DNA from: an uncultured Muribaculaceae bacterium
GTDB taxonomy: Bacteria; Bacteroidota; Bacteroidia; Bacteroidales; Muribaculaceae
DNA length: 64,000 bases
Assembly (NCBI GenBank): GCA_910587355.1
Contig: CAJUKF010000005.1
Coordinates: forward strand, 25,066-89,065
Reading direction: 5' to 3'
Both the position numbers and the translations under genes were made by a program. The notes beneath the pieces were generated by a model that was not told where the DNA came from, ran no database searches, and was given only the letters and a program-made list of their open reading frames with translations. Below are positions 8,277 to 16,929 of the stretch, one piece after another (positions within the stretch are counted from its first letter, which is position 1; every line of letters begins with the position of its first letter).

Positions 8277-9056
8277 TTATATGCGTTCCACATCCGAAGC
8301 TCTCATCCAGGCCTTGGTGCCGTTGTTGATTTTGACATTGTACCATCGCGGCGATACCGGGTCATCGGGCGTGTCGACAGAGTCTACAATCTCCACGGTC
8401 GTGCCCTCGTGGATGGTGATTATTTTGTCGCCGCTCTTGCCCGTTGCACGGGGCGAAGACGATAGCTGGGACGAAGGCGTGGTCACTACGGCGAAATTGC
8501 TGTCTGTGGCGTTGTCGGCGGCATTCACGGCAACCGTGATGAGATAGGCGCAGACAAATATCAGCACGATACCTCCGAAAAATCCGGTTTTACGGAGTGA
8601 AACATTGCGCGAAAATATGTAAAGAGCAATTGCTCCGCACAGCAGCGCGAATGATGCAAAGGCTATCCATGCCCAGGCATTTGCTGTCGCTGATGACACT
8701 ACGCTCTGATGCAGCTTTGCTACGAACGGCGTGTCATCCTCGGGCCTGTCCTGTATGCGCGAGCGCACGAATTCAAGATTCTGCCGTGCATCCTCGTTTG
8801 TAGGGTCGAGTTTGAGGGCACGCATGTAGCAGATTACTGCCTTGCCGGGATTGTCGCGGCGGAAATAAGTGTTTCCGAGGTTATACCATGCGGTTGAGCT
8901 GGGGCCGTCTGTGGCGATGCTTTGCTCATAGAGGGCAGCCGCGCGGGCGTAGTCTTCCTTGGAGTATGCCGAATCGGCCTGGGTGCCGAGGCTTACAGCT
9001 GAGGCGGCGAATGCCGTCAGACAGATGAAAAGGAAAAATATGAGGTTTTTCTTCAT
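8277..9056 (-). CDS. batE: BatE: TPR and SH3-like domain membrane protein
   Basis: Last gene of the bat (Bacteroides aerotolerance) operon, 259 residues. A signal peptide (1–20) precedes TPR-like repeats (about 25–105: AYSKEDYARAAALYEQSI, WYNLGNTYFRRDNPGKAV). Two membrane helices (about 128–150 and 155–180) and a C-terminal bacterial SH3-like domain (about 195–259, VVTTPSSQL…GTTVEIVDS…WYNVKINNGTKAWM) complete it. The SH3 end could bind peptidoglycan or partner proteins in the periplasm. It follows batD by six bases. The operon is linked to stress or oxygen tolerance in Bacteroides and related phyla, but the molecular role of BatE is not established. Confidence 0.85.
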   Translation of the reverse strand: MKKNLIFFLFICLTAFAASAVSLGTQADSAYSKEDYARAAALYEQSIATDGPSSTAWYNLGNTYFRRDNPGKAVICYMRALKLDPTNEDARQNLEFVRSRIQDRPEDDTPFVAKLHQSVVSSATANAWAWIAFASFALLCGAIALYIFSRNVSLRKTGFFGGIVLIFVCAYLITVAVNAADNATDSNFAVVTTPSSQLSSSPRATGKSGDKIITIHEGTTVEIVDSVDTPDDPVSPRWYNVKINNGTKAWMRASDVERI

Positions 9057-9062
9057 GATTGC

Positions 9063-10886
9063 TTAGCGCTTTCTTACATCTTCAATATTCTTGATGGCTG
9101 CCACAGCCTCGTCGTAAAGTCCGGCTATTTCGGCATCGGAGTGCGTGGGAGTGAATCGTGCCATTTCGCATTGGTTGAGTACGTCAATCACATGGTCGGT
9201 GTCAGCTTCGGGCAGACCGTAGGCTTTCAGTTTGTCGGCCACGTTGTCGAGCGTGAGCTGTGATGCCGAAATCGATAGCTTGTCGCTCAGATAGCCCCAC
9301 AGCGCCTTTGCGAGCGATGCGTAGAAGAGTTCGTTGTTGTGTGCGTTCATTGCTGCACGGGCTTCGCGCAGGCGTTTGTTTGCCACTCGTCCCGCCTTGG
9401 CCAGCTTGCGTCCGGTGACATCGGCACGCAGCCTTATCTGACGGCGGTAAATCACTGCCACGGCAATCAGAATGAGTACCAGAAGCACATATGCTCCCCA
9501 ATACCCCCATGAGCGGATTACGAATGTGCGGCTGTGCGTCTGCCGTTCGTCCGACATCGGTTTGATGTAGAGTATGTCGTCAATAGTCTTGCCCGAGAGG
9601 GCTGTCTGTTCAACAGCAGGGGCGGCGTTTGTTCCGCGCAACACCTTTATGGGTTTCGAAGGCACATCAACCGTGACATATTTATTATCCGACGGGTCGA
9701 AATATATGAAAGGAGTTCCCTCGATTGTGAAATCGCCCATTTCCTGCGGCACAATCGTGAAATCGGTGCGGTAGGTGCCGCTCATATTCGAGCCCCCTGT
9801 AACGTTGGCCTGTATGTCGGTCTTCGGGGTGTAGGCATCGATGCCTGCCGGGAACTGCACATCCGGTTCGGCGAGATACTTGATGTTGCCAGTACCCTTT
9901 ACGGTATAGGAGTAAACGGCAGCTTCGTTGGTGCGAAGCAGTTCAGGCTCAAGGGCGGTGGATACACTGAACTGTCCCACGGCACCGCTGAAACCTGCCG
10001 GGCGCGGCTCTGGAAGGGGTTTGACTGTAAGGGATGCGGCGTTTGATTTGGTCGTGAGTTCCTGCTCCACGGAGTGAGGCGCCGAGAAAAAGCCCATGTT
10101 TATCATCTGCACCTGCTCGACGGTCACCTTATACTCACCTGAGTTGACGGTGAGGCGTCCCGATTTCTGCGGATAGAGCAGGAGACGTTTGAAAACTACG
10201 GTATGGTAGTTCTGCCCGTTGTAATGTTCCAGACTTACCTCGTTGCTCACAGGCAGTTCTTCGCAGAGGAAGCCGTCGAAAGCTGGCTGTACTGACGGGA
10301 GGAACGACGTGATGCCGTATTTAGTGTAAAGTTTGATAGTGGCTACAACTGGCTCCTGCTCGTAGACGCTTGATTTGGAGAAATTGATGCGTATGAGAAG
10401 GTCGTTGGCCGATACTTTCTCTGTCGGCTGCGAGCCTGCATAGGGGTCCTGCTGCCGTCGCGAGGCGCCCGGTTGGGGCGAACCGCCCGATGTCGATGCG
10501 TCACCGGGCAGAATTTCGAAGCGTGCCGCACTTGAATGCAGTGTTTTGCCGCCGCAGTTGACCGATACGGCCGGAACATCTACGGTTCCCGGAGTGTCGG
10601 CTCGGTATGTGAACGAGAAATCGAGTGTGGTCGACGAAGTGGCGCGTCCGTTGACGATGCTGTACTCCGAACGTGTCGACAGGGCCGGTCCGTAGAGCAG
10701 GGTACAGCCTTTGAGCTGCGGTGCGGCCGGAGCGCTTGCTTCTCCGTTCGACAGACGGAACGTAAGAGCGAAGTTTCGTCCCTGTACTACGTTCTGGGGC
10801 CGTACGAGCGAGAATGATGCCTGTGCCTGTGCGGCGAGGGCCGCAATAGCAAGCACAAAGAATAGTATGAAACGTCTGAATGTCAT
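9063..10886 (-). CDS. batD: BatD: exported membrane-anchored protein
   Basis: A 607-residue BatD-family protein. It has a signal peptide (1–21, ending AQAQA) and several periplasmic Ig/beta-sandwich domains (about 25–420: the SFSLVRPQNVVQGRNFALTF-type opening, then FSVSTALEPELLRTNEAAVY). A membrane helix (about 452–475, WGYWGAYVLLVLILIAVAVIYR) leads to a cytoplasmic helical tail (about 480–607). BatD is thought to form a membrane complex with the VWA proteins BatA and BatB. The order batC–batD–batE with short gaps (19 and 6 bases) is the canonical one. No frameshift or truncation is seen. Confidence 0.88.
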   Translation of the reverse strand: MTFRRFILFFVLAIAALAAQAQASFSLVRPQNVVQGRNFALTFRLSNGEASAPAAPQLKGCTLLYGPALSTRSEYSIVNGRATSSTTLDFSFTYRADTPGTVDVPAVSVNCGGKTLHSSAARFEILPGDASTSGGSPQPGASRRQQDPYAGSQPTEKVSANDLLIRINFSKSSVYEQEPVVATIKLYTKYGITSFLPSVQPAFDGFLCEELPVSNEVSLEHYNGQNYHTVVFKRLLLYPQKSGRLTVNSGEYKVTVEQVQMINMGFFSAPHSVEQELTTKSNAASLTVKPLPEPRPAGFSGAVGQFSVSTALEPELLRTNEAAVYSYTVKGTGNIKYLAEPDVQFPAGIDAYTPKTDIQANVTGGSNMSGTYRTDFTIVPQEMGDFTIEGTPFIYFDPSDNKYVTVDVPSKPIKVLRGTNAAPAVEQTALSGKTIDDILYIKPMSDERQTHSRTFVIRSWGYWGAYVLLVLILIAVAVIYRRQIRLRADVTGRKLAKAGRVANKRLREARAAMNAHNNELFYASLAKALWGYLSDKLSISASQLTLDNVADKLKAYGLPEADTDHVIDVLNQCEMARFTPTHSDAEIAGLYDEAVAAIKNIEDVRKR

Positions 10887-10905
10887 AATCCGAGGGTATT
10901 GAGGC

Positions 10906-11763
10906 TTACCAGGGCTTGTCGGTCTGAGGACGGCCTGCGGGTTGCTCCTCTTCTTTTACTTTCTTGCGTGTCTGGTTTTCTTTATTCTGCATTGACTGGA
11001 GAATCTGCTGGGCTGACTGGGTCATCTTCTCAGGTTTTGGGGGCTGCTGCTGTTGTTGCTGTTGCTGCTGTTCCTGTTGCTGGTCCTGCTGCTGTTGTTG
11101 CTGCTGCTCCTGCTTGTCCTGTTCCTGTTCTTGCTGGCTCTGGTCCTGATTCTCCTGCTCCTGCTTTTTCAGCTGGGCGAGGCGCAGATTCTCACGCGCG
11201 TCCATGTCGTCGGGCTTCATGCGGAGCGAGCTCTTGTACATCGCTATGGCACGGTCGTACTGCTCGTCGTTGAAAGCCATGTTGCCGAGGTTATAGAACG
11301 ATTTCTGCGCTATTTCGGGGTCGTACTGCTTCGCGTCGGGAATCAGCTGCTCGAAGAGTGCTCCGGCCTGCATACGCGGGTCGTTCTGAGTGCCCTTGTT
11401 GTCGTCCGACGCGAGCTGTACCAGTGTCACGGCCTTGTTGTATTTGGCGCGGATTGAACCGCCGTTGTACTCCAGGGCCTTGTTGTATTCCTCAAGTGCT
11501 TCGTGATACTTCTCTTTCTCGAAGAGGCGGTTGCCGCTCCGTATGTCATTGCGCTCGGCCTTATATGATTTCGACGGAGTATTGTATTTCGGGTCGGCAA
11601 GCTTCGCCTGCGCTGCTCCGGCGACTGTGGCAGAGTCAGGTGTCTGGTGTGCCTGCGGCATATTGTCGGGCATGGCGTCCGGGGTGTTATCAGGCATATT
11701 GAGTTGTGCCTGTGCGCCGAGTACACTCAAAGCCGCGAATATGGGAATGATATGTCGTTTCAT
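10906..11763 (-). CDS. batC: BatC: TPR protein with a long polyglutamine tract
   Basis: A 285-residue secreted or periplasmic TPR protein with a signal peptide (1–20), a Met/Pro/Asp-rich linker (20–60) and TPR helices (about 70–195: NRLFEKEKYHEALEEYNKALEY and FYNLGNMAFNDEQYDRAIAMYKSSL). A 45-residue Gln-dominated segment (about 198–245, with runs of seven and nine Gln) precedes a basic tail. The Gln tract is coded by mixed CAG/CAA. BatC usually has a TPR core and a charged low-complexity tail; the extent of the Gln run here is unusual. Its start overlaps the batB stop by ATGA, so translation is probably coupled. Confidence 0.85.
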   Translation of the reverse strand: MKRHIIPIFAALSVLGAQAQLNMPDNTPDAMPDNMPQAHQTPDSATVAGAAQAKLADPKYNTPSKSYKAERNDIRSGNRLFEKEKYHEALEEYNKALEYNGGSIRAKYNKAVTLVQLASDDNKGTQNDPRMQAGALFEQLIPDAKQYDPEIAQKSFYNLGNMAFNDEQYDRAIAMYKSSLRMKPDDMDARENLRLAQLKKQEQENQDQSQQEQEQDKQEQQQQQQQDQQQEQQQQQQQQQPPKPEKMTQSAQQILQSMQNKENQTRKKVKEEEQPAGRPQTDKPW

Positions 11764-12803
11764 TTCTTTGCCTCCTTTTTTGCGGCGGTCTCTTTGGTGA
11801 AGAAATTGATGCCTCTGAGCCAGCTGATTTTACGGTTGACAATGAATATGTCGATGATAAGGAACAGGAATGCCAGGAACGCGAATGTCGGGAATTGCTC
11901 AGCGCCGGCGGTGTAGCTCACGGTGTTGAACTCCGACTTCTGGAGCTTGTCGAGCTGCGAGCTCAGGTCGCTCAGCGCCGAGTGCGACGCACCGTTTACG
12001 TATATGCCGTCGCCGGCCGAGGCGATTTCATTGGCAAGCTGTTCGTTGAGTTTGGTTATGACGGGAGTACCTTCGGGTGTCGTGAAGCCTGGCAGAAGTG
12101 TGCCGCCGGCGGTACCGAGGCCAATCACGTCTACCTGAATGCCGTTTTCACGCGCAAGCCGTGCTGCGTCTACTGCAGCGCCTTCATGGTCTTCGGCATC
12201 AGTTATCAGAATTATAGCCTTGTGCATGTCTTCGGCCGGCGAGAATCCGTTCATCGCCATTTTTATAGCTCCGGCGATGTCGGTGCCCTGATATGTAATC
12301 TGCGACGGACTGAGCTCGTTGAGATATATCTTGGCGGTGTAGAAGTCGGCCGTAAGCGGAAGTTGCATCTTAGGCTCTCCGGCGAAAATCACCAGACCCA
12401 CTTTGTCATTGTCAAGCCGGTCAATCAGTTTTTCGAGCAGCAGACGCGCGCGGTCGAGACGCGACACGCCGTCGGGTTTGTCGGTCGACGAGGCAAGCAT
12501 CGAGTTCGATACGTCGAATGCTATCATCACTTCTATGCCGGCCGATGTCTCGGTCTGTTCCTTGGCTCCGGCACGCGGACGTGCCACCATGATGATTATG
12601 GCCGTCAGTGCCAGCATGGCAAGTATCATCTTTATCGCCGGCGTGTAGCGCGACGCGTCGGGCATCAGCGATGCAATCACCTCCGGTCGGCCGAAACGGC
12701 GCAGTTTGGCGCGTCGCGAGGCCCGCATTGCCATGTAGAGCAATACGAAGAACGGTATCAGCGCCAGGAGGTAAAGATATTGCGGATATGCGAAGTCAAA
12801 CAT
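11760..12803 (-). CDS. batB: BatB: membrane-anchored VWA-domain protein
   Basis: A 347-residue protein. The frame is open for 29 more codons upstream, but those residues do not resemble the family; MFDFAYPQYLYLLALIPFFVLLY at 12803 does, and leaves an 11-base gap to batA. It has two N-terminal membrane helices (about 7–27 and 55–73). The VWA domain (about 85–290) carries the MIDAS motif DVSNSM (DxSxS), a conserved Thr region in TYQGTDI, and TDAEDHEG. A C-terminal helix (about 305–325) ends in a Lys-rich tail. BatA and BatB are paired VWA proteins thought to assemble a metal-dependent complex in the envelope. Confidence 0.9.
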   Translation of the reverse strand: MFDFAYPQYLYLLALIPFFVLLYMAMRASRRAKLRRFGRPEVIASLMPDASRYTPAIKMILAMLALTAIIIMVARPRAGAKEQTETSAGIEVMIAFDVSNSMLASSTDKPDGVSRLDRARLLLEKLIDRLDNDKVGLVIFAGEPKMQLPLTADFYTAKIYLNELSPSQITYQGTDIAGAIKMAMNGFSPAEDMHKAIILITDAEDHEGAAVDAARLARENGIQVDVIGLGTAGGTLLPGFTTPEGTPVITKLNEQLANEIASAGDGIYVNGASHSALSDLSSQLDKLQKSEFNTVSYTAGAEQFPTFAFLAFLFLIIDIFIVNRKISWLRGINFFTKETAAKKEAKK

Positions 12804-12814
12804 AATCAGTCTTT

Positions 12815-13801
12815 TTACGGTATGGTACGCAACACAGTGAAGCGCAACAGAAGCTCGAGGGTGAACAGGCCCAGTGCGAGCCATGCCCACATCATGTAGT
12901 TGTCTTCGGTATGCGAGAAGTGGCGTACGTCCATCTGGGTTTTCTCGAGTTTGTCGATTTCTTCAAATATTTCGTTGAGCACACGGTTGCCTGTGGCCCT
13001 GAAATATTTGCCGCCGGTCGTCTCGGCGATAGTCTTGAGGGTTGCCTCGTCGATGACAACGGGCTGCGACTCGAATTCTATGCGTCCCGTCAGCGTGCGG
13101 ACAGGGTAGGGGGCGTTGCCGTTGGTACCTACGCCGATAGTATAAATCTTCACTCCGAGCTCTTTCGCTACCTCGGCGGCGGTGACAGGTGCCACAACGC
13201 CCGTGTTGTTCGAGCCGTCGGTGAGAAGTATTATGCTCTTGCTCTTGGCTTTGCCCTCTTTGAGGCGGTTGAGCGACGTGGCAATGCCGTCGCCTATGGC
13301 TGTGCCGTCTTCGAGCACGCCCATGTTCAGGTTCTGAAGATAAGAGAGCAGCTGAGTGATGTCAACTGTCATAGGCACGCCCGTAAGGCTCTCGCCTGCG
13401 AAAATCACTATGCCTATGTTATCGCTCTCGCGGCCGGCGATGAATTTGGTTGCCACTTCTTTGGCGGCCTCGAAGCGGTCGGGCTTGAAGTCGCGTGCCA
13501 TCATGGATGACGACACGTCAAGCGCGAGCACTATGTCCGTGCCTTCGGTTGAGGTCGTGCGCCAGCTGTCGCGCTGTTGCGGACGTGCCATTACCACAAT
13601 CAGACAGGCAAGGGTGGCGAGGCGCAGCACAAAGAGCAGATGCCGCAGATATTGCTTCCATGTCCGTGGAAGTGCGGCGAAAGGTGCCGTCGTCGACAGT
13701 GCCATGGTGGCGTAGCTGTCGCGCTGCTTAAGTACGTACCATACTATAAGCGGCACCAGTATGAGGAGAGTCCAGAGGAAATCGGGATGTGCGAAGTGCA
13801 T
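12815..13801 (-). CDS. batA: BatA: membrane-anchored VWA-domain protein
   Basis: A 328-residue protein with two N-terminal membrane helices (about 8–25 and 55–75), an intact MIDAS DVSSSM motif at about 94–99, GTAIGDGIATS as the second metal-loop segment, and TDGSNNTG as the third. A C-terminal membrane helix (about 305–325) follows. The start MHFAHPDFLW is the standard BatA opening. It follows the DUF4381-like gene after two bases and precedes batB by 11, so the whole cluster reads as one transcript. It is a structural part of the MoxR/Bat complex; a role in stress tolerance or protein maturation is the family-level knowledge. Confidence 0.9.
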   Translation of the reverse strand: MHFAHPDFLWTLLILVPLIVWYVLKQRDSYATMALSTTAPFAALPRTWKQYLRHLLFVLRLATLACLIVVMARPQQRDSWRTTSTEGTDIVLALDVSSSMMARDFKPDRFEAAKEVATKFIAGRESDNIGIVIFAGESLTGVPMTVDITQLLSYLQNLNMGVLEDGTAIGDGIATSLNRLKEGKAKSKSIILLTDGSNNTGVVAPVTAAEVAKELGVKIYTIGVGTNGNAPYPVRTLTGRIEFESQPVVIDEATLKTIAETTGGKYFRATGNRVLNEIFEEIDKLEKTQMDVRHFSHTEDNYMMWAWLALGLFTLELLLRFTVLRTIP

Positions 13802-13803
13802 CG

Positions 13804-14817
13804 TTACTTGGTTTTGGTGGGCTCGGCCTTTTTGCCGTTGTCGGCGGCTTCGGGCTCAGGCTCGGGTTTGGGACGTGTCTGCTCTACGAACGAAATAGCG
13901 CGGTTGAACGAACGTATGTTGTCGTCAGGCAACGGACGTACTTTGGCAAACTTCACAAAGTCGGCTACCGAAAGTACGGCGCGTATTTCGTCGGCGGTCA
14001 TGCGCGTCTGCGGATTGTCGCGCAGTGCTTTTAATATCTGTGTGGAGGTCATCTCCATGGCGTTTATGCCGAAGCGGCCCTGAAGATAGTCGCGGAGAAT
14101 ATCCACAAGACGGGTATAATATTCTTTTTCGTGTCCGTTTTCGGGCAGATGACGCTGCTGAAGGTCGTTGAGACGCTGCACTGCGAGTTCGTAAGGCGGC
14201 ACGACGGGCTTGCGGCGTTCTTCCACCACAATCCGGTGTTTCCTGAATGTGAAGTATGCCCATACGCCTGCGGCTGCCACGGCGAGTCCTGCGAGGAGCC
14301 ATATCAGCCAGTCAGGAATATAGTCATACCAGCGCGACTGTGCCGACACAATCGATGCCATGGGGTGGATTGTGGCAAGCGAGTCAACTTCGACGGGAAG
14401 CACCTTGAATGTGACTACATTCGAGAATGCTGTGTCCGCTCCGGGGGCCGGAAGGACGGCGAACGGAGGTATTGTCACCTCGCCCGGGTCGAAAGCCTGT
14501 ATCGTAAAGTCGAATTTGAGCCGCGTGCGCGCATCATTTACTGTCGATGTGCTGTCCGAGGCCACTACATCGACACCGTTGTATTCAAGATATTCAACGC
14601 CCGGCGTAAGCACGGGGAAGTCAATCAGCTGTGCCTGCGACGACGACGGCATGTCGACCGTGACGCGCAGATGGTTGAGCGAACCCATCACAATGGCGGC
14701 GCTGTCTATGTCGGCGGTCACTTTCACCGTCGGAGCTGCCCATGCCGCTGCCGCTCCGAGGAGACAGGCTGCCGTCAGGGCGTGTTTACCTATATTTAAT
14801 AAAGAGTGACGTTTCAT
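13804..14817 (-). CDS. Exported, membrane-anchored Bat-operon protein (DUF4381-like)
   Basis: A 337-residue protein. The frame is open for 58 further codons upstream, overlapping the DUF58 gene, but the good start is the Met at 14817, which begins a clear signal peptide (MKRHSLLN…ACLLGAAAAWAA) and gives an ATGA overlap with the DUF58 stop. A periplasmic beta-sandwich domain (about 30–165, TVKVTADIDSAAIVMGSLNHLRVTV) is like the N-terminal domains of BatD. A membrane helix (about 178–200, WLIWLLAGLAVAAAGVWAYF) leads to a cytoplasmic helical tail (205–337) with DUF4381-like pattern, ending in a Pro/Glu/Lys-rich stretch. It always sits between DUF58 and batA in this operon type. Function is unknown; it is probably a scaffold for the VWA proteins. 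Confidence 0.75.
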   Translation of the reverse strand: MKRHSLLNIGKHALTAACLLGAAAAWAAPTVKVTADIDSAAIVMGSLNHLRVTVDMPSSSQAQLIDFPVLTPGVEYLEYNGVDVVASDSTSTVNDARTRLKFDFTIQAFDPGEVTIPPFAVLPAPGADTAFSNVVTFKVLPVEVDSLATIHPMASIVSAQSRWYDYIPDWLIWLLAGLAVAAAGVWAYFTFRKHRIVVEERRKPVVPPYELAVQRLNDLQQRHLPENGHEKEYYTRLVDILRDYLQGRFGINAMEMTSTQILKALRDNPQTRMTADEIRAVLSVADFVKFAKVRPLPDDNIRSFNRAISFVEQTRPKPEPEPEAADNGKKAEPTKTK

Positions 14818-15689
14818 ACGGTAGAGCGTGATTTGAAGAGACCCATAAGAGCGCGTACATAGTCTTCGTCGGTGGCTACCGAAGTGTAGTCCACGCGGGT
14901 GCTGCGCAGAGTGGTCGACATCTGCTGCTGACGGGCGTACCACCATTTGTTGTAGGCCGTGCGGGTGCGGTTCGACGAGGTGTCCACCCACATGTCGCGG
15001 CCCGTTTCGAGGTCGGTCACGCGCATCAGGCCTACGTCGGGCATTTCGCCATCGCGTTTGTCATATACCTGGATTGCCATCACATCGTGACGCGAAACTG
15101 CCACGGTGAGAGGCGTACGGTAGTCCGAACTGTCAATGAAGTCTGAAATCAGAAACATGGTACAGCGGCGTTTGAGCGCATCGCTGAAGTAGCGCACGGT
15201 CTGGGCGATGTCTGTACCCTTATGCTGCGGCTGGAAGTCAAGGAGCTCGCGTATGAGGTAAAGGATGTGCTTGCGACCTTTTTTGGGCGTTATGAACTTC
15301 TCTACATGGTCCGAGAAGAAAATAGCTCCGATTTTATCGTTGTTCTGAATGGCCGAAAAAGCTATGGTAGCGGCGATTTCGGCTATCATTTCCCGTTTCT
15401 CCGGGCCTACGGCACCGAAATTGCGACTGGCCGATACATCGACCAGAAGCATTACGGTGAGCTCGCGCTCTTCTTCGTAGACCTTTACGTAGGGATGGTT
15501 GTGTCTGGCGGTGACATTCCAGTCAATATCACGTATGTCGTCGCCATACTGATACTCGCGCACTTCCGAGAACATCATGCCGCGTCCTTTGAATGCCGAA
15601 TGGTATTCGCCGGCGAAGATGTTCTGCGACAGTCCGCGAGTTTTTATCTCTATCTTGCGAACCTTCTTTATCAGTTCATTTGAATCCAT
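14814..15689 (-). CDS. DUF58 / VWA-like protein of the moxR–bat operon
   Basis: A 291-residue cytosolic protein with the DUF58 hallmark YQYGDDIRDIDWNVTARH (about 47–64) and a degenerate VWA fold after it (LLVDVSASRNF keeps a DxSxS MIDAS-type motif, about 82–92). KGTDIAQTVRYFSDALKRR and FLISDFIDS follow. DUF58 proteins pair with MoxR AAA+ ATPases, probably as substrate or adaptor. The gene follows moxR by 28 bases and overlaps the next gene by ATGA. Length is normal. The biochemical activity of the family remains unproven. Confidence 0.88.
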   Translation of the reverse strand: MDSNELIKKVRKIEIKTRGLSQNIFAGEYHSAFKGRGMMFSEVREYQYGDDIRDIDWNVTARHNHPYVKVYEEERELTVMLLVDVSASRNFGAVGPEKREMIAEIAATIAFSAIQNNDKIGAIFFSDHVEKFITPKKGRKHILYLIRELLDFQPQHKGTDIAQTVRYFSDALKRRCTMFLISDFIDSSDYRTPLTVAVSRHDVMAIQVYDKRDGEMPDVGLMRVTDLETGRDMWVDTSSNRTRTAYNKWWYARQQQMSTTLRSTRVDYTSVATDEDYVRALMGLFKSRSTV

Positions 15690-15717
15690 AAAAGGAAATA
15701 AGCGTCGGTTGGATTAA

Positions 15718-16713
15718 TTAGGGCACCTGTACCTTGTCGAGGATGTCGGTGATAATCATGTCGGTGGTGAAGTTGTTGGCTTCAGCCTCGTAGGTGAGTC
15801 CGATACGGTGACGGAGCACGTCGTGAGCCACAGAAATCACGTCTTCGGGAATAACGTAGCCGCGCTGGTGCAGGAACGCGTAGGCGCGGGCCGCGCGGGC
15901 AAGCGATATTGAGGCACGGGGCGATGCTCCGAACGAGATATAGCCGGCAAGGTCGTCGAGACCGTATTCTTTCGGCGTACGGGTGGCGAATACGATGTCC
16001 ACGATATAGCGCTCGATTTTTTCGTCAACGTAAATCTGCTCAACCACTTTCTGGGCTTCAATCACCTCCTGGGGCTTGAGGACGGGTATTACGGGACGCT
16101 GCTCGCGTGCTATGTTCATGCGAATGATTTCGCGTTCTTCGTCTTTTGTCGGATAGCCGATGACAACTTTCATCAGGAAGCGGTCAACCTGAGCTTCAGG
16201 CAGGGGATATGTGCCTTCCTGTTCCACAGGGTTCTGGGTAGCCATTACGAGGAACGGGCTGTCGAGGCGGAAGGTATTGTCACCGATTGTCACCTGACGC
16301 TCCTGCATGGCCTCGAGAAGGGCTGACTGCACTTTTGCCGGGGCACGGTTGATTTCATCGGCAAGCACGAAGTTTGCAAAAATCGGGCCTTTCTTAACCT
16401 GGAAAGTCTCGTTTTTCACACTGTAAATCATTGTGCCTATCACGTCGGCAGGCAGAAGGTCGGGGGTAAACTGTATACGGCTGTATTTGGCATCGATGAG
16501 CTGGGCCAGAGTTTTGATGGCAAGAGTCTTGGCCAGACCGGGTACACCTTCGAGAAGTACGTGGCCGTTGGCGAGAAGAGCAATCAGAAGGCTTTCCACA
16601 AGGTGCTTCTGTCCTACAATGGTCTGGTCCATACCATGGGTAATCATGGTGATGAAATCGTTTTTGCTTGCAACCAACTCGTTAAGCTGGCGAATGTTGA
16701 CGCTTTCGCTCAT
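15718..16713 (-). CDS. MoxR-family AAA+ ATPase
   Basis: First gene of the bat operon, 331 residues. It shows Walker A GVPGLAKT (about 57–64), Walker B VLADEINRAPAKVQSALLEAM (about 115), sensor 1 in LVMATQNPVEQEGTYPLPEAQVDRF, and arginine-finger and sensor 2 regions (GASPRASISLARAARA). This is the MRP branch of MoxR. It is a cytosolic chaperone-like ATPase thought to act on the VWA-domain partners coded downstream. The start codon is preceded by an AT-rich leader with a -7 box at 16806–16813, making moxR the promoter-proximal gene of an operon that runs to batE at 8277. Confidence 0.93.
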   Translation of the reverse strand: MSESVNIRQLNELVASKNDFITMITHGMDQTIVGQKHLVESLLIALLANGHVLLEGVPGLAKTLAIKTLAQLIDAKYSRIQFTPDLLPADVIGTMIYSVKNETFQVKKGPIFANFVLADEINRAPAKVQSALLEAMQERQVTIGDNTFRLDSPFLVMATQNPVEQEGTYPLPEAQVDRFLMKVVIGYPTKDEEREIIRMNIAREQRPVIPVLKPQEVIEAQKVVEQIYVDEKIERYIVDIVFATRTPKEYGLDDLAGYISFGASPRASISLARAARAYAFLHQRGYVIPEDVISVAHDVLRHRIGLTYEAEANNFTTDMIITDILDKVQVP

Positions 16714-16805
16714 AGTTTTTTGTTATTATATTTCAAATATTTACGTTTCTTAATCTGTTTAATATGACAAAGCCCGACGGCTCTCCGTCGCGCTTTAAAC
16801 GACTA

Positions 16806-16840
16806 CAAAGTTACTACTATAACAATTAACATGCGGCAAA
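16806..16840 (-). promoter_or_regulatory. Promoter of the moxR–bat operon
   Basis: On the minus strand TAACTTTG (16806–16813) matches the -7 box exactly. A TTTG (16837–16840) lies 23 bases upstream, a little further than the usual 19–21. The leader to moxR would be about 85 bases. Confidence 0.5.
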
Positions 16841-16929
16841 CGAATGTTAATTTTAATTATTATGTCTTTAACAGATATACGTTTTAAACTTTTTTATATT
16901 TACTTTGTCAATAAAGAATGAATTGCAAA

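Noticed and set aside
11044..11163. CAG/CAA-type repeats in batC as a CRISPR or satellite array
   Set aside because: The repeat is in frame within a conserved gene, has no spacers and simply codes for Gln.
14818..14991. N-terminal extension of the DUF4381-like Bat protein
   Set aside because: The added 58 residues are His/Arg/Ser-rich translation of another frame of the DUF58 gene and would bury the signal peptide.
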